NCBI RefSeq assembly: GCF_900107745.1
Contig: NZ_FNRO01000007.1
Coordinates: forward strand, 62,001-126,000
Direction of reading: 5' to 3'
From: Variovorax sp. YR216
GTDB taxonomy: Bacteria > Pseudomonadota > Gammaproteobacteria > Burkholderiales > Burkholderiaceae_C
DNA length: 64,000 bases
Shown: one piece after another, positions 51,763 to 60,243 of the stretch
Layout: each line of letters begins with the position of its first letter
How positions within the stretch are numbered: position 1 is the first letter of the stretch
Made by a program: the position numbers and the translations under genes
The notes under the pieces: model-generated
The model's database searches: none
The model's input: the letters and a program-made list of their open reading frames with translations, nothing else
What the model was told of the DNA's origin: nothing

Positions 51763-52584
51763 ATGACCACCTTCGCCCTTCGCATCAAACCCATCGTGCA
51801 AGCAGAGCTCGACGCCGCGGCGTCGACTGAATCGCTCGGACACTTCCATACGGCCTTCCAGCACCTGGAGCGCGCGCATGTGCTTAGTCAGTCCACCACC
51901 GGCGAACACGTGCGCGTGCACTGGCGCATGTTCCGCTTTGCGGTGCGCAATCGCATGACCGGCGAAGCGTTCGGCCAAGCCTGGCGCATCGTTACCGCTG
52001 CCCTCTTCACCGCCTTCGGACTCGTCCCTGAAGGCAACACCGGCGGCGCAAACGTCAGCGGGTTTCGCAGGATGCCTGTGCCACGGGACCTCCGGGCAAT
52101 CATCGAGACCGCCCGTCTGCAGCCGGAACAACCGACGGCACGCCGGAAATTGTCAGCGGCCAGCGCCGCCGTCGCCGCTCTCATCACATCAGGGCTGACC
52201 GGCTGCATGATCGCGCCCAAGGACCTCGACGTTTCGCTCGAAAAGCAGTCCGCAGCAGGTGTCTATCGGGTCGCTCTGGTGCCGCCGGCCCGGATGCCTG
52301 CCATCAATCAGCTGCACAGCTGGAATGTGAAGCTGGCCACGCCAGACGGCATCCCGGTGCAGGGGGCCAGGTTCGCCGTCGATGGCGGCATGCCGCAGCA
52401 CGGACATGGCCTCCCCACGCAGCCGCGTGTCACGCGAGAGCTTGCGGACGGCACGTATCAGTTGGATGGCATGAAGTTCAGCATGACTGGCTGGTGGGAA
52501 GTGAAGCTCGCCATCGACGGCCCGCAGGGCGCGGACAAGGTGACCTTCAACACGGTCATCGAAAGTCCCAAGGTGCGGCAGTGA
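51763..52584 (+). CDS. DUF3703 domain fused to a YtkA/FixH-like lipoprotein-type domain
   Basis: The product has 273 residues. Residues 1-120 match DUF3703 proteins (AFQHLERAHVLSQSTTGEHV, GEAFGQAWRIVTAALFTAFG, MPVPRDLRAIIETAR), which commonly occur in metal-resistance islands. Then comes RRKLSAASAAVAALITSGLT followed by GC, a complete lipoprotein-like signal with its lipobox at 145-148, inside the chain. Residues 160-270 are a YtkA-like beta-sandwich (HSWNVKLATPDGIPVQGARF, VDGGMPQHGHGLPTQPRV). It looks like two genes joined. The peroxidase start overlaps its stop as GTGA. Confidence 0.8.
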   Translation: MTTFALRIKPIVQAELDAAASTESLGHFHTAFQHLERAHVLSQSTTGEHVRVHWRMFRFAVRNRMTGEAFGQAWRIVTAALFTAFGLVPEGNTGGANVSGFRRMPVPRDLRAIIETARLQPEQPTARRKLSAASAAVAALITSGLTGCMIAPKDLDVSLEKQSAAGVYRVALVPPARMPAINQLHSWNVKLATPDGIPVQGARFAVDGGMPQHGHGLPTQPRVTRELADGTYQLDGMKFSMTGWWEVKLAIDGPQGADKVTFNTVIESPKVRQ

Positions 52585-53879
52585 GACGGCATGTGTCGAC
52601 GGCGAGCACATCGTGGTTCGCGTGGACCTCGACCCTTCTCACCGGGTGCCTGCTGACGGTAGTCGCCGCGCAGGCCCTGGACAAGGCTCCGTTGCGCGAC
52701 AGATGGACGGTGGAAGAAACGGCAACATTGGCATCCATGCGGCTGAAGGAAGCCGGTCCCCGGCCGGTCGACCCGTCCAACTCGTGGGAGCAGCGGGCCG
52801 ACGCAGCGGCGCTCGGCCGCGCGCTCTTCAACGACACGCGCCTGAGCAAAAACGGTCAGGTGGCCTGCACCAGCTGCCATTCCGCAGACAAGCAGTTTCA
52901 GGACGGTCGCCAGTTCGGCCAGGGCATCGGTATCGGCAAGCGCCGCACCATGCCGGTCATGGGCGCCGCGCACTCGCCCTTCTTCTTCTGGGACGGTCGC
53001 AAGGACAGCGCCTGGTCGCAAGCCCTCGGCCCGTTCGAGGACGCCGCGGAGCATGGCGCAAACCGCGTGCGCCTGGTCAAGTTCGTTCAGGCTCACTACA
53101 AGGACCGGTACCAGGCCGTCTTCGGGACGATGCCCGACCTGGAGAAGCTCCCGGACGACGCTTCGCCCGCCGGTACGCCGTCCGAGCAAGCCGCCTGGGC
53201 GGCAATGCCAGAAGCCGGCCGGGAAGCAGTGAACCGGGTGTTCGCGAACATGGGCAAGTCCATCGCGGCGTTTGAGCGGAACATCTCGTACGGGGAGTCG
53301 CGCTTCGACCGCTACGCCGAAGCAACCGTCGCCGGCGACGGAAGGGGGCAGGACGTGCTGTCGCAACAGGAGGTGCGAGGCCTGCGCCTGTTCCTCACCA
53401 AGGGCCAGTGCGTCACGTGCCACAACGGCCCACTGCTGACAGACCATGCGTTCCACAACACCGGCATCCCGCCTATCAACCCCGCGAGTCCGGACCGCGG
53501 TCGCGCCGATGGGCTACGCAAGCTGCTGAGGGACGAGTTCAACTGCCTGGGCCGGTACAGCGACGCCAGACCCGACCAGTGTGGTGAGCTTCAGTTCCTT
53601 GCCACGAACGACCCTGGGCAACTGGCAGCATTCCGTACGCCCAGCCTGCGAAACGTCGCGGAAAGAGCGCCCTACATGCATGCCGGGCAGTTCACCAGCG
53701 TCGAGCAGGTGGTGGAGCACTATGCCCGGTCGCCCAAGGCAGTCCTGGGCCACAGCGAACTGGCGCAGCCTGGCGAGAAGCACGCTGACCGGCAGGCCAT
53801 CCAGCTTTCCGCCGCCGACATACAGGACCTGGCCGCATTCCTGGCAACGCTCACCGGCCCCGTCGTTCAGGCCAAGTGA
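52581..53879 (+). CDS. Di-heme cytochrome c peroxidase/MauG-family protein
   Basis: The 432-residue exported protein has a signal-like start (FAWTSTLLTGCLLTVVAAQA) and two c-type heme motifs, CTSCH (about residue 96) and CVTCH (about residue 277). Other landmarks are FFFWDGRKDSAWSQALGPFE and FRTPSLRNVAERAPYMHAGQ. Members reduce peroxide or oxidise protein sites in the periplasm. GTG 52581 overlaps the previous stop. Its 3' end overlaps the convergent AraC gene by 13 bases. Together with the YtkA-like protein it resembles a periplasmic metal/redox unit. Confidence 0.92.
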   Translation: MRRHVSTASTSWFAWTSTLLTGCLLTVVAAQALDKAPLRDRWTVEETATLASMRLKEAGPRPVDPSNSWEQRADAAALGRALFNDTRLSKNGQVACTSCHSADKQFQDGRQFGQGIGIGKRRTMPVMGAAHSPFFFWDGRKDSAWSQALGPFEDAAEHGANRVRLVKFVQAHYKDRYQAVFGTMPDLEKLPDDASPAGTPSEQAAWAAMPEAGREAVNRVFANMGKSIAAFERNISYGESRFDRYAEATVAGDGRGQDVLSQQEVRGLRLFLTKGQCVTCHNGPLLTDHAFHNTGIPPINPASPDRGRADGLRKLLRDEFNCLGRYSDARPDQCGELQFLATNDPGQLAAFRTPSLRNVAERAPYMHAGQFTSVEQVVEHYARSPKAVLGHSELAQPGEKHADRQAIQLSAADIQDLAAFLATLTGPVVQAK

Positions 53880-54679
53880 TGTTGCTCGCGCGTCTGCGAG
53901 CTCAGGGGGCCGCGCATCTGCAATACAGAGGGCGGTAGCCCGAACATCGTTCGCGCCGTCCGCGACAGGTGCGCAGAGTCCGCGAAGCCGGCCGCGTGCG
54001 CCGCGGCCGAGAGATTTACCCCGGCCATGAGCAGTGTCCACACGTGCAGGAGTCGTCGCCACAGGACGTAGGTCCGCAGGGGCATGCCCGTTTCCTCGAC
54101 AAACAGGTGCCGGAAGCGCTCCGGCGAGAGATTCGCCGCCTTGGCCACGTCGGGGAGCGAAACGCTTTCGTCGACCCGCTGCCGGATGTACTCGATGGCA
54201 GCGAGGACGCGCGGGTCGGACGGCTCCTTCGGCGCCGCTCCGGACAGCTCCCGGACAAGCTGCATGCACACCGCTTGCACCGCTTCGTGGCTCTTCTCGA
54301 CCCGCCAAGCTCTCTCCAGACGCTCTGCAGTGACCGCCACCGTTTCGGTGTCGAGGAGCTCGGGCCCATGTTCCAGGCGAGTGGCCAGTGCCTTCCCCTC
54401 AGGCGTCTCCGGCTCGATGAACAGAACCACGCTCATGTCGCAGTCGTTCACGTCGATGGTGTGTACCGCCCGGGACGGCACCAGTGCTGCGGCACATGCC
54501 TGCCATGCACCATGACGGCCGAGCTGCACACGCAGGCCCGCGGGCGCGCCCAGGACCAGCTGGATGGCGTAGTGTGAGTGCGGCTCGATGGGAGCACCGC
54601 CGCCTTCGCCTATGAACCCGCAAACGCCAGTCCAGGCTACGAAATCGCCTCGGTAGCGGGTTGCGGGCTGTGTACTCAT
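53867..54679 (-). CDS. AraC-family transcriptional regulator
   Basis: The 270-residue product has an N-terminal cupin-like sensing part (APIEPHSHYAIQLVLGAPAG) and a C-terminal AraC domain with two helix-turn-helix motifs: DESVSLPDVAKAANLSPERF, and LSAAAHAAGFADSAHLSRTA with the typical MFGLPPS. ATG 54679 is chosen. It faces away from the copper genes, with the CueR-like promoter in the gap, so it may regulate either the peroxidase or an unrelated target. Confidence 0.93.
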   Translation of the reverse strand: MSTQPATRYRGDFVAWTGVCGFIGEGGGAPIEPHSHYAIQLVLGAPAGLRVQLGRHGAWQACAAALVPSRAVHTIDVNDCDMSVVLFIEPETPEGKALATRLEHGPELLDTETVAVTAERLERAWRVEKSHEAVQAVCMQLVRELSGAAPKEPSDPRVLAAIEYIRQRVDESVSLPDVAKAANLSPERFRHLFVEETGMPLRTYVLWRRLLHVWTLLMAGVNLSAAAHAAGFADSAHLSRTARTMFGLPPSVLQMRGPLSSQTREQHHLA

Positions 54680-54814
54680 GGTTGAACGGCTCTGCCGCCA
54701 GTCTACTGACCACCTGCCTGCCACGAAAGCCCATCGTGTAGTGAACCTCACCCGTTCATGCTGGCGCTGCAAGAGCCGCAGTTGATTTGCATCAAAGAAC
54801 CCGCCTCGAGCGCA

Positions 54815-54846
54815 TTGACCTTCCAACGGGAGAAGGGTTCAGAGTA
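54815..54846 (+). promoter_or_regulatory. CueR-type (MerR-family) copper-responsive promoter
   Basis: A -35 TTGACC (54815-54820) is followed by the dyad ACCTTCC, seven bases, GAAGGGT (54818-54838) in an unusually long spacer of about 19-20 bases to a -10 near AGAGTA. This is the layout of CueR-activated promoters. It lies about 30 bases before the chaperone gene. No merR/cueR gene is in the window, so the activator is encoded elsewhere. Confidence 0.78.
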
Positions 54847-54874
54847 AGCGCATCAACGGCAAAAGGAGTTCACG

Positions 54875-55141
54875 ATGCTCACATATCGAGTCGAAGACAT
54901 GACCTGCGGCCACTGCGTCGGCGCCATCGCGAGGGCCGTTCAATCGGTCGATTCCGGTGCGAAGGTGGACGTGGACCTGTCGCGACATCTGGTTCGCATC
55001 GAGCCGACCGGAGCTGCCGTCAACGAACTGCTGAACGCCATCGCCGAAGCGGGCTACACCCCCGTGCAAGTTGCCGCTGAGGCACCCACGACAGCAGGGA
55101 AATCGACGCGCCGCGATGGGTGCTGCGGCTGTTGCTGCTGA
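54875..55141 (+). CDS. copZ: HMA-domain copper chaperone, CopZ-like, with a Cys-rich tail
   Basis: This 88-residue single HMA domain has the metal motif MTCGHC (YRVEDMTCGHCVGAIARAVQ) and the usual ending YTPVQ. It has an extra tail CCGCCC after DG. AAAAGGAG lies before ATG 54875. It would carry Cu(I) to the CopA ATPase encoded at 56056. Directly behind the CueR-type promoter, it is the first gene of the copper operon. Confidence 0.9.
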   Translation: MLTYRVEDMTCGHCVGAIARAVQSVDSGAKVDVDLSRHLVRIEPTGAAVNELLNAIAEAGYTPVQVAAEAPTTAGKSTRRDGCCGCCC

Positions 55142-55193
55142 CGCGCGTTGATTGGCTCTGTCGCATCACTTGAATCAACTTCTGGAGTAGACC

Positions 55194-55673
55194 ATGCGTT
55201 CCCTTCCCGCAATCGCCGCTGCCATCCTTTTCAGTGCGAGTGCGCTCGCCCAGACCGCGCCGACCGGAGCTTCCGACCAAGACCGCGCCGCGGGTGCTTC
55301 CGCCTCTGCGCCGTCGACAGCGCCGGCAAAGACGGGCCCAAAGACTCCTTCCAAGAGTTCCAAGGCAGCCAGTGCGCCGTCCACTGCGCAGATGGACGCC
55401 ATGATGAAGTCGATGCAGGAAATGCACGACAAGATGATGGCTGCCAAGACGCCGGAGGAGCGCCAATCCCTGATGAATGCGCACATGAAGACCATGCAGG
55501 AGGGCATGTCCATGATGGGCCACATGCGTGGCGGCATGGGTGCCATGGGCCCGGGCGGTGGCCCGGGGATGGGCATGGGTCCCGGCGCCATGAGCAGGCG
55601 CATGGACATGATGGAAATGATGATGCAGATGATGGTGGACCGCGAAGCGGCCCGGTCCTCCCCCGCGAAGTGA
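55194..55673 (+). CDS. Methionine-rich exported protein, probable copper binder
   Basis: The 159-residue product has a signal peptide (MRSLPAIAAAILFSASALAQ), an Ala/Ser/Pro/Lys-rich low-complexity stretch, and a C-terminal region dense in Met (MMKSMQEMHDKMMAAKTPEE, MGAMGPGGGPGMGMGPGAMS, MDMMEMMMQMMVD). Periplasmic Met clusters of this type bind Cu(I). Its place between the CopZ-like and CopA genes supports this. No named family is certain. Confidence 0.75.
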   Translation: MRSLPAIAAAILFSASALAQTAPTGASDQDRAAGASASAPSTAPAKTGPKTPSKSSKAASAPSTAQMDAMMKSMQEMHDKMMAAKTPEERQSLMNAHMKTMQEGMSMMGHMRGGMGAMGPGGGPGMGMGPGAMSRRMDMMEMMMQMMVDREAARSSPAK

Positions 55674-55695
55674 CCGGAAGGCGGCTGCCCTGACC

Positions 55696-55980
55696 ATGAA
55701 CAATGATTCAACCCCTCCATCGCGCTGGCGCTCACCGGTGGGCATCTTCATGCTCCTGGCTGGTGCGGTCGGCGTCTACTACCTGCTCACCGAGCACCTC
55801 ACCCACGTCCGCCAGGCGATTCCGTATCTCATTCTTCTGGCATGCCCGCTGATGCATCTGTTCGGTCATCACCATGGTGGTCACGGCAGTCATGGCAGTC
55901 ATGGCAGTCATGGCAGTCATGGCAGTCATGGCAGTCACGACAACCACCAGCAGGTCGACCAGAAGGACGGTCGGGTTTGA
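55696..55980 (+). CDS. DUF2933-type membrane protein with a Gly-Ser-His repeat tail
   Basis: The 94-residue product has one or two membrane helices (PVGIFMLLAGAVGVYYLLTE, IPYLILLACPLMHLF) and then a tail HHHGGHGSHGSHGSHGSHGS. DUF2933 proteins accompany copper and heavy-metal ATPases and have such His-rich tails. The His repeat is coded by a 9-base tandem repeat (55880-55938) and so can vary in length. A metal-binding membrane role is likely. Confidence 0.8.
   Translation: MNNDSTPPSRWRSPVGIFMLLAGAVGVYYLLTEHLTHVRQAIPYLILLACPLMHLFGHHHGGHGSHGSHGSHGSHGSHGSHDNHQQVDQKDGRV
55880..55938 (+). repeat. Tandem 9-base repeat (GGCAGTCAT) inside the DUF2933 gene
   Basis: About six nearly perfect copies of GGCAGTCAT encode the Gly-Ser-His run. 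The 9-base unit keeps the frame whatever the copy number, so slippage would change the number of His residues without breaking the protein. Confidence 0.92.
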
Positions 55981-56055
55981 GATGCTTCGGGGTGGACACG
56001 AGCCCAGCGCAGGAGCGGGCAAGGACGAAACTGCGAAGAAGAAATGGAGTCCCCG

Positions 56056-58275
56056 ATGCCCTCATCGAGTACTGAGCGCCATGACCATTCGGGGCACGAG
56101 CACGCCCACCATGCGCATGCGCCGGCCCCGATGAAGCCGGCGCCCGCGGGCGACCAACGCCAGGTCGAGTACACCTGCCCGATGCATCCGCAGGTGCGGC
56201 AGATGGGGCCTGGCAACTGCCCCATCTGCGGTATGGCGCTGGAGCCTGTGCTGGCGACCGCAGAGCAAGGCGAGAGTCCCGAGCTGCGCGACATGACTCG
56301 CCGGTTCTGGATTGGCACGGCGCTCACGCTGCCGGTCTTCGCGCTCGAGATGGGCGGGCACCTTTTCAACATCCACCACCTCGTCGCGCAGCAGACGTCG
56401 AACTGGGTCCAACTGCTGCTCGGAACGCCGGTCGTCCTCTGGGCAGGGTGGCCCTTCTTCGTTCGGGCAGTCGCCTCCGTGAAGAACCGCAGCCTGAACA
56501 TGTTCACCCTCATCGCGCTGGGCACCGGCGCGGCATGGCTCTACAGCATCGTCGCGACGCTCGCGCCGGGACTGTTTCCCACGGCGCTGCGGAGTGAAGA
56601 CGGCGCCGTTGCGGTGTACTTCGAAGCCGCCGCCGTCATCACGGTGCTGGTGCTTCTGGGGCAGATGCTGGAGCTCAGGGCGCGCGAGAAGACCTCCGGC
56701 GCCATCAAGGCCCTGCTCGGACTCGCGCCGAAGACGGCCGTGAAGGTCGATGCCGACGGCAACGACAGGGGCGTCGAGGTCGAAGCCATCCAGGTCGGAG
56801 ACTTGCTGCGCGTGCGGCCGGGCGAGAAGGTGCCGGTCGACGGCGAGCTGACGGAAGGCAAGGCCAACCTCGACGAATCGATGGTGACCGGCGAGCCGGT
56901 GCCGGTCGCCAAGGCGGTGGGGTCCAAGGTGACGGCCGGCACACTGAACGAGACCGGCAGCTTCGTGATGCGCGCCGAAAAGGTGGGCGCCGATACCTTG
57001 CTCGCGCAAATCGTGCACATGGTGGCCGCTGCCCAACGCAGCCGTGCGCCCATCCAGCGGATGGCCGATCAAGTGGCCGGCTGGTTCGTACCGGTCGTCA
57101 TCCTCGTGGCGGTTCTCACATTTGTGGCCTGGCTGGTCTGGGGGCCGTCGCCGGCGTTCAGCTACGCGCTCATCACTGCGGTGGCCGTCCTCATCATCGC
57201 GTGTCCCTGCGCGCTCGGCCTGGCAACACCGATGTCCATCATGGTCGGCGTCGGCAAGGGAGCGCAGCACGGTGTGCTCATTCGCGACGCCGAAGCGCTG
57301 GAGAAGATGGAGAAGGTCGATACGCTGGTCGTCGACAAGACGGGCACCTTGACCGAAGGCCGGCCCAAGGTGGTTCACGTCGAACCGGCCGGCGGCTTCT
57401 CTGCGGACGATGTGCTGCAGAAGCTGGCGAGCGTCGAACGTGCCAGCGAACATCCATTGGCCATGGCCATCGTGACGAATGCTTCGGAGCGCAAGCTGCC
57501 ACTGTCGCCGGTGACGGACTTCGATTCGCCGGTCGGCAAGGGCGTCATCGGCACGTTGGACGGTCGGGTGGTCGTCTCAGGCAGCGCCAAGTTCCTGGCG
57601 GAGCAGGGCATCGACACTTCGAGCCTCGCGGCATCCGCCGAGGCCCAGCGCCAGCGGGCGGCGACCGTCATCTTCGTCGGCGTGAGCGGTCGGCTGGCCG
57701 GATTCGTGGCCATTGCCGACCCCATCAAGGCGACGACGCCGCAGGCGCTGAAGGCCTTGCAGAGTGCCGGCGTCCGCGTGGTGATGCTGACGGGGGACGG
57801 CAAGACCACGGCGGAGGCCGTGGGACGTCAGCTCGGCATTGATGAGGTCGTTGCAGAGGTGTTCCCCGAGGACAAGGCGGCCGTCGTCAGGCGACTTCAG
57901 TCCGAGGGCCGAATCGTCGCGATGGCCGGCGACGGCGTGAACGATGCACCGGCCTTGGCGCAGGCCACGGTCGGTCTCGCCATGGGCACGGGGACGGACG
58001 TCGCCATGGAAAGCGCGGGCATCACCTTGCTCAAGGGCGACCTGATGGGCATCGTGCGCGCGAGGACGCTCTCGCAGGCAACGATGCGGAACATTCGCCA
58101 GAACCTCTTCCTGTCCTTTGCCTACAACGTCGCTGGCATTCCGCTGGCGGCCGGTGTGCTCTACCCGTTCTTCGGGCTGCTGCTGTCGCCGGTCGTCGCG
58201 GCGGCTGCCATGGCGCTGTCGTCGGTCAGCGTCATTACGAACGCGCTTCGCCTGCGCACGGTGAATGTGGAGTGA
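56056..58275 (+). CDS. copA: Copper-transporting P1B-type ATPase, CopA
   Basis: The product has about 739 residues. An N-terminal His-rich stretch leads to a heavy-metal-binding module with Cys pairs (YTCPMHPQV, CPICGMALEP). Eight membrane helices follow, with the transport motif CPC (383-385, ACPCALGLATPM), phosphorylated Asp427 in DKTGTLTEG, the HP motif SEHPLA and the hinge GDGVNDAPALAQ. Conserved Tyr/Asn and Met/Ser residues lie in the last helices, as for Cu(I) export. ATG 56056 has GGAG seven bases before it; an in-frame ATG at 56044 is possible. It exports Cu(I) from the cytoplasm. Confidence 0.95.
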   Translation: MPSSSTERHDHSGHEHAHHAHAPAPMKPAPAGDQRQVEYTCPMHPQVRQMGPGNCPICGMALEPVLATAEQGESPELRDMTRRFWIGTALTLPVFALEMGGHLFNIHHLVAQQTSNWVQLLLGTPVVLWAGWPFFVRAVASVKNRSLNMFTLIALGTGAAWLYSIVATLAPGLFPTALRSEDGAVAVYFEAAAVITVLVLLGQMLELRAREKTSGAIKALLGLAPKTAVKVDADGNDRGVEVEAIQVGDLLRVRPGEKVPVDGELTEGKANLDESMVTGEPVPVAKAVGSKVTAGTLNETGSFVMRAEKVGADTLLAQIVHMVAAAQRSRAPIQRMADQVAGWFVPVVILVAVLTFVAWLVWGPSPAFSYALITAVAVLIIACPCALGLATPMSIMVGVGKGAQHGVLIRDAEALEKMEKVDTLVVDKTGTLTEGRPKVVHVEPAGGFSADDVLQKLASVERASEHPLAMAIVTNASERKLPLSPVTDFDSPVGKGVIGTLDGRVVVSGSAKFLAEQGIDTSSLAASAEAQRQRAATVIFVGVSGRLAGFVAIADPIKATTPQALKALQSAGVRVVMLTGDGKTTAEAVGRQLGIDEVVAEVFPEDKAAVVRRLQSEGRIVAMAGDGVNDAPALAQATVGLAMGTGTDVAMESAGITLLKGDLMGIVRARTLSQATMRNIRQNLFLSFAYNVAGIPLAAGVLYPFFGLLLSPVVAAAAMALSSVSVITNALRLRTVNVE

Positions 58276-58426
58276 CCGTGGACTCGATGAGACGCCCAGG
58301 GCCCGCGGAGGGCTCCACCATTCAGCGGCTATTCAGCTTCCAAAGTGACCCTGTCCGTATCACGTCATTCAGTCACCGGAGGTAGGTCGGCGTCGTGGAT
58401 TCAGCGCATTCGCGCTGCGAGGTCAT

Positions 58427-59293
58427 ATGTCTTTGCTAAGTGCTGCGCGCATCGTTAGACGTCTCCTCGACGGGCCGGTGGCCCGGCCCGTGCTCCTTCA
58501 ATGGAAGCGCGAGCATTTTCTGTCGAGCCAGGGATACGGGTTCTACTACGGCGTGTTCGAAAGCTTCCGGGACGCCAGGGCATGGCTTCCTCCAAGCAAA
58601 GAGTTCGACCACGCGCCCATCGCGGAGGAGTTCGTCGAAGTTCGCACGAAAAGAGTCTTTGCCTACGACTATCCGGTACTGCTCTGGCTGCTCCGAGCGT
58701 TGCAGGCGGGCGCGACGAGTGTGCTCGACATCGGAGGCTCGGTGGGGGTTCACTACTATGCCTACCGCCGCTACATACAACTGCCGGAGGGCTTGACCTG
58801 GCGCGTGGTCGAAGTTCCAACGATGGTGGCCATCGGGAGAAATCTGGCGATGACCAGCGCCGCGACGGCCCTGTCATTCACGGAAGACCTGGACCAGGCG
58901 GTCATGGCATCCACCAGCGACATCTGGATTTCGGCTGGCGCGCTGCAGTACGTCGAAGATGCTCGGCCGGCCCGACTCCTGAAGCTGTGCGTGGCGCGGC
59001 CGAAGCACATCCTGTTGAACAAGTTGCCTCTCCACTCGGGCGACGATTTCGTCACGACCCAGAATATCGGCTCGGGCTCGTTCGCACCGGTGCGCGTGTT
59101 CAATCGTGGCCGATTCATCGAAGAAATCGAGGAATGCGGCTACACACTGTGGGACAAGTGGGACGTTCCTGAACGCGCTCTGTACCTACCTGGCTTTCCT
59201 GGACGCAGCTTCCAAAGCTTCAGCGGGCTCTATTTTGTGGACTCCCAGCAGCTCCGCAATAGGACTACGCCCCCACCCTATAGGGGCCTCTGA
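58427..59293 (+). CDS. TIGR04325-family putative methyltransferase
   Basis: The 288-residue product contains TSVLDIGGSVGVHYYAYRRY with the SAM-like motif, TWRVVEVPTMVAIGRNLAMT and the ending RALYLPGFPGRSFQSFSGLY, the pattern of TIGR04325 (LIC12133) putative methyltransferases. These are usually in polysaccharide or O-antigen gene clusters. Its position between CopA and two copper-type periplasmic protein genes, without similar neighbours, is unexpected. It may be a displaced gene; no partner is present. Confidence 0.8.
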   Translation: MSLLSAARIVRRLLDGPVARPVLLQWKREHFLSSQGYGFYYGVFESFRDARAWLPPSKEFDHAPIAEEFVEVRTKRVFAYDYPVLLWLLRALQAGATSVLDIGGSVGVHYYAYRRYIQLPEGLTWRVVEVPTMVAIGRNLAMTSAATALSFTEDLDQAVMASTSDIWISAGALQYVEDARPARLLKLCVARPKHILLNKLPLHSGDDFVTTQNIGSGSFAPVRVFNRGRFIEEIEECGYTLWDKWDVPERALYLPGFPGRSFQSFSGLYFVDSQQLRNRTTPPPYRGL

Positions 59294-59416
59294 TTGCGCC
59301 TGTCCGAGGGGCCGCCTCCCGTCTGGTGGAGCATGGAGGCGGAGTCCTTCCGCCGCTGCAGCGGCAGCAGAGGCAACTTGAATCGCGCCCGGACCGATAC
59401 ATTTGGACCTAGAAAG

Positions 59417-59896
59417 ATGAACCTCATGAACAGACGCTCGCTCTTCGGCTCTTTTGCAGCGCTTACGTTGCTTCAATCGCTTCCTGTGCAGGCTGCGACC
59501 CCCATGGTCCACGTGTACAAGAATCCCACCTGCGGATGCTGTACTGGATGGGTCGAGCATCTGAAGTCCGCCGGCTTTTCCGTCGAAGTGACCGAGACGG
59601 ACGAAACATCCGCCGTGCGGCAGCGCCTTGGAGTGCCGGACCGCCTCGGGAGCTGCCACACCGGTATCGCCGGCGGTTATGCGATTGAAGGTCATGTCCC
59701 CGCCGCTGACATCAAGCGCCTGTTGGCTATGAGGCCCGAAGCTGTCGGGCTCGCCGTTCCGGGAATGCCCGTGGGGTCGCCAGGCATGGAGTACGGTGAC
59801 CGCAAGGACTCGTACAAGGTTCTCCTGATTGACCGCAAGGGGCGTGAGACCGTGTTCGCCAGCTATCCCGCTCAGCGGGCACCGTCGAAGTCATGA
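59417..59896 (+). CDS. DUF411 copper-associated periplasmic protein
   Basis: The 159-residue product has a Tat-like start (MNRRSLFGSFAALTLLQSLP) and the DUF411 core YKNPTCGCCTGWVEHLKSAG, with two cysteine pairs, then LGSCHTGIAGGYAIEGHVPA and PGMPVGSPGMEYGDRKDSYK. DUF411 proteins sit in copper-resistance loci and bind metal through Cys. Its stop overlaps the start of the CusF-like gene as ATGA. ATG 59417 is used; ATG 59426 is also in frame. Confidence 0.9.
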   Translation: MNLMNRRSLFGSFAALTLLQSLPVQAATPMVHVYKNPTCGCCTGWVEHLKSAGFSVEVTETDETSAVRQRLGVPDRLGSCHTGIAGGYAIEGHVPAADIKRLLAMRPEAVGLAVPGMPVGSPGMEYGDRKDSYKVLLIDRKGRETVFASYPAQRAPSKS

Positions 59897-60243
59897 TGAA
59901 CCGCGTGGGCATCTTCGTCGCGCTCTGGCTCATGGCCTGCGCTGGTGCGAGCGCACAGACACCCAAAGGGCCGGCTTCAGCACCAGGCAAAGCTTGGAGC
60001 GCTGGCACTCGTCCCGGGATTGCTCTCACGGAGGGGGAAGTGGAGAGGGTCGACAAGGAGCACGGCGAGGTCGTCATCAACCACGGTGACTTGCCCAACC
60101 TCGGTATGCCAGCGATGACCATGGGCTTCGCTGTGACTGACAGGCGGATGCTTGGAAAGCTGAAGCCTGGCGACAAGGTGCGATTTAACGCTGAAGTCAA
60201 GAAGGGCGAAGCGACGGTGACGTACATCGAGTCCGCCCGCTAA
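59893..60243 (+). CDS. CusF-like periplasmic copper-binding protein
   Basis: The 116-residue product has a signal peptide (VGIFVALWLMACAGASAQ) and a CusF-type small beta-barrel: EGEVERVDKEHGEVVINHGD, the Cu site MPAMTMGFAV and LKPGDKVRFNAEVKKGEA. CusF delivers Cu(I)/Ag(I) to efflux pumps; no cusCBA genes are in the window. It overlaps the DUF411 gene, so the two periplasmic proteins are co-expressed. Confidence 0.92.
   Translation: MMNRVGIFVALWLMACAGASAQTPKGPASAPGKAWSAGTRPGIALTEGEVERVDKEHGEVVINHGDLPNLGMPAMTMGFAVTDRRMLGKLKPGDKVRFNAEVKKGEATVTYIESAR

Noticed and set aside
55880..55938. Possible CRISPR-like repeat array
   Set aside because: Repeat units are 9 bases without spacers, in frame inside a coding region for a His-rich tail.
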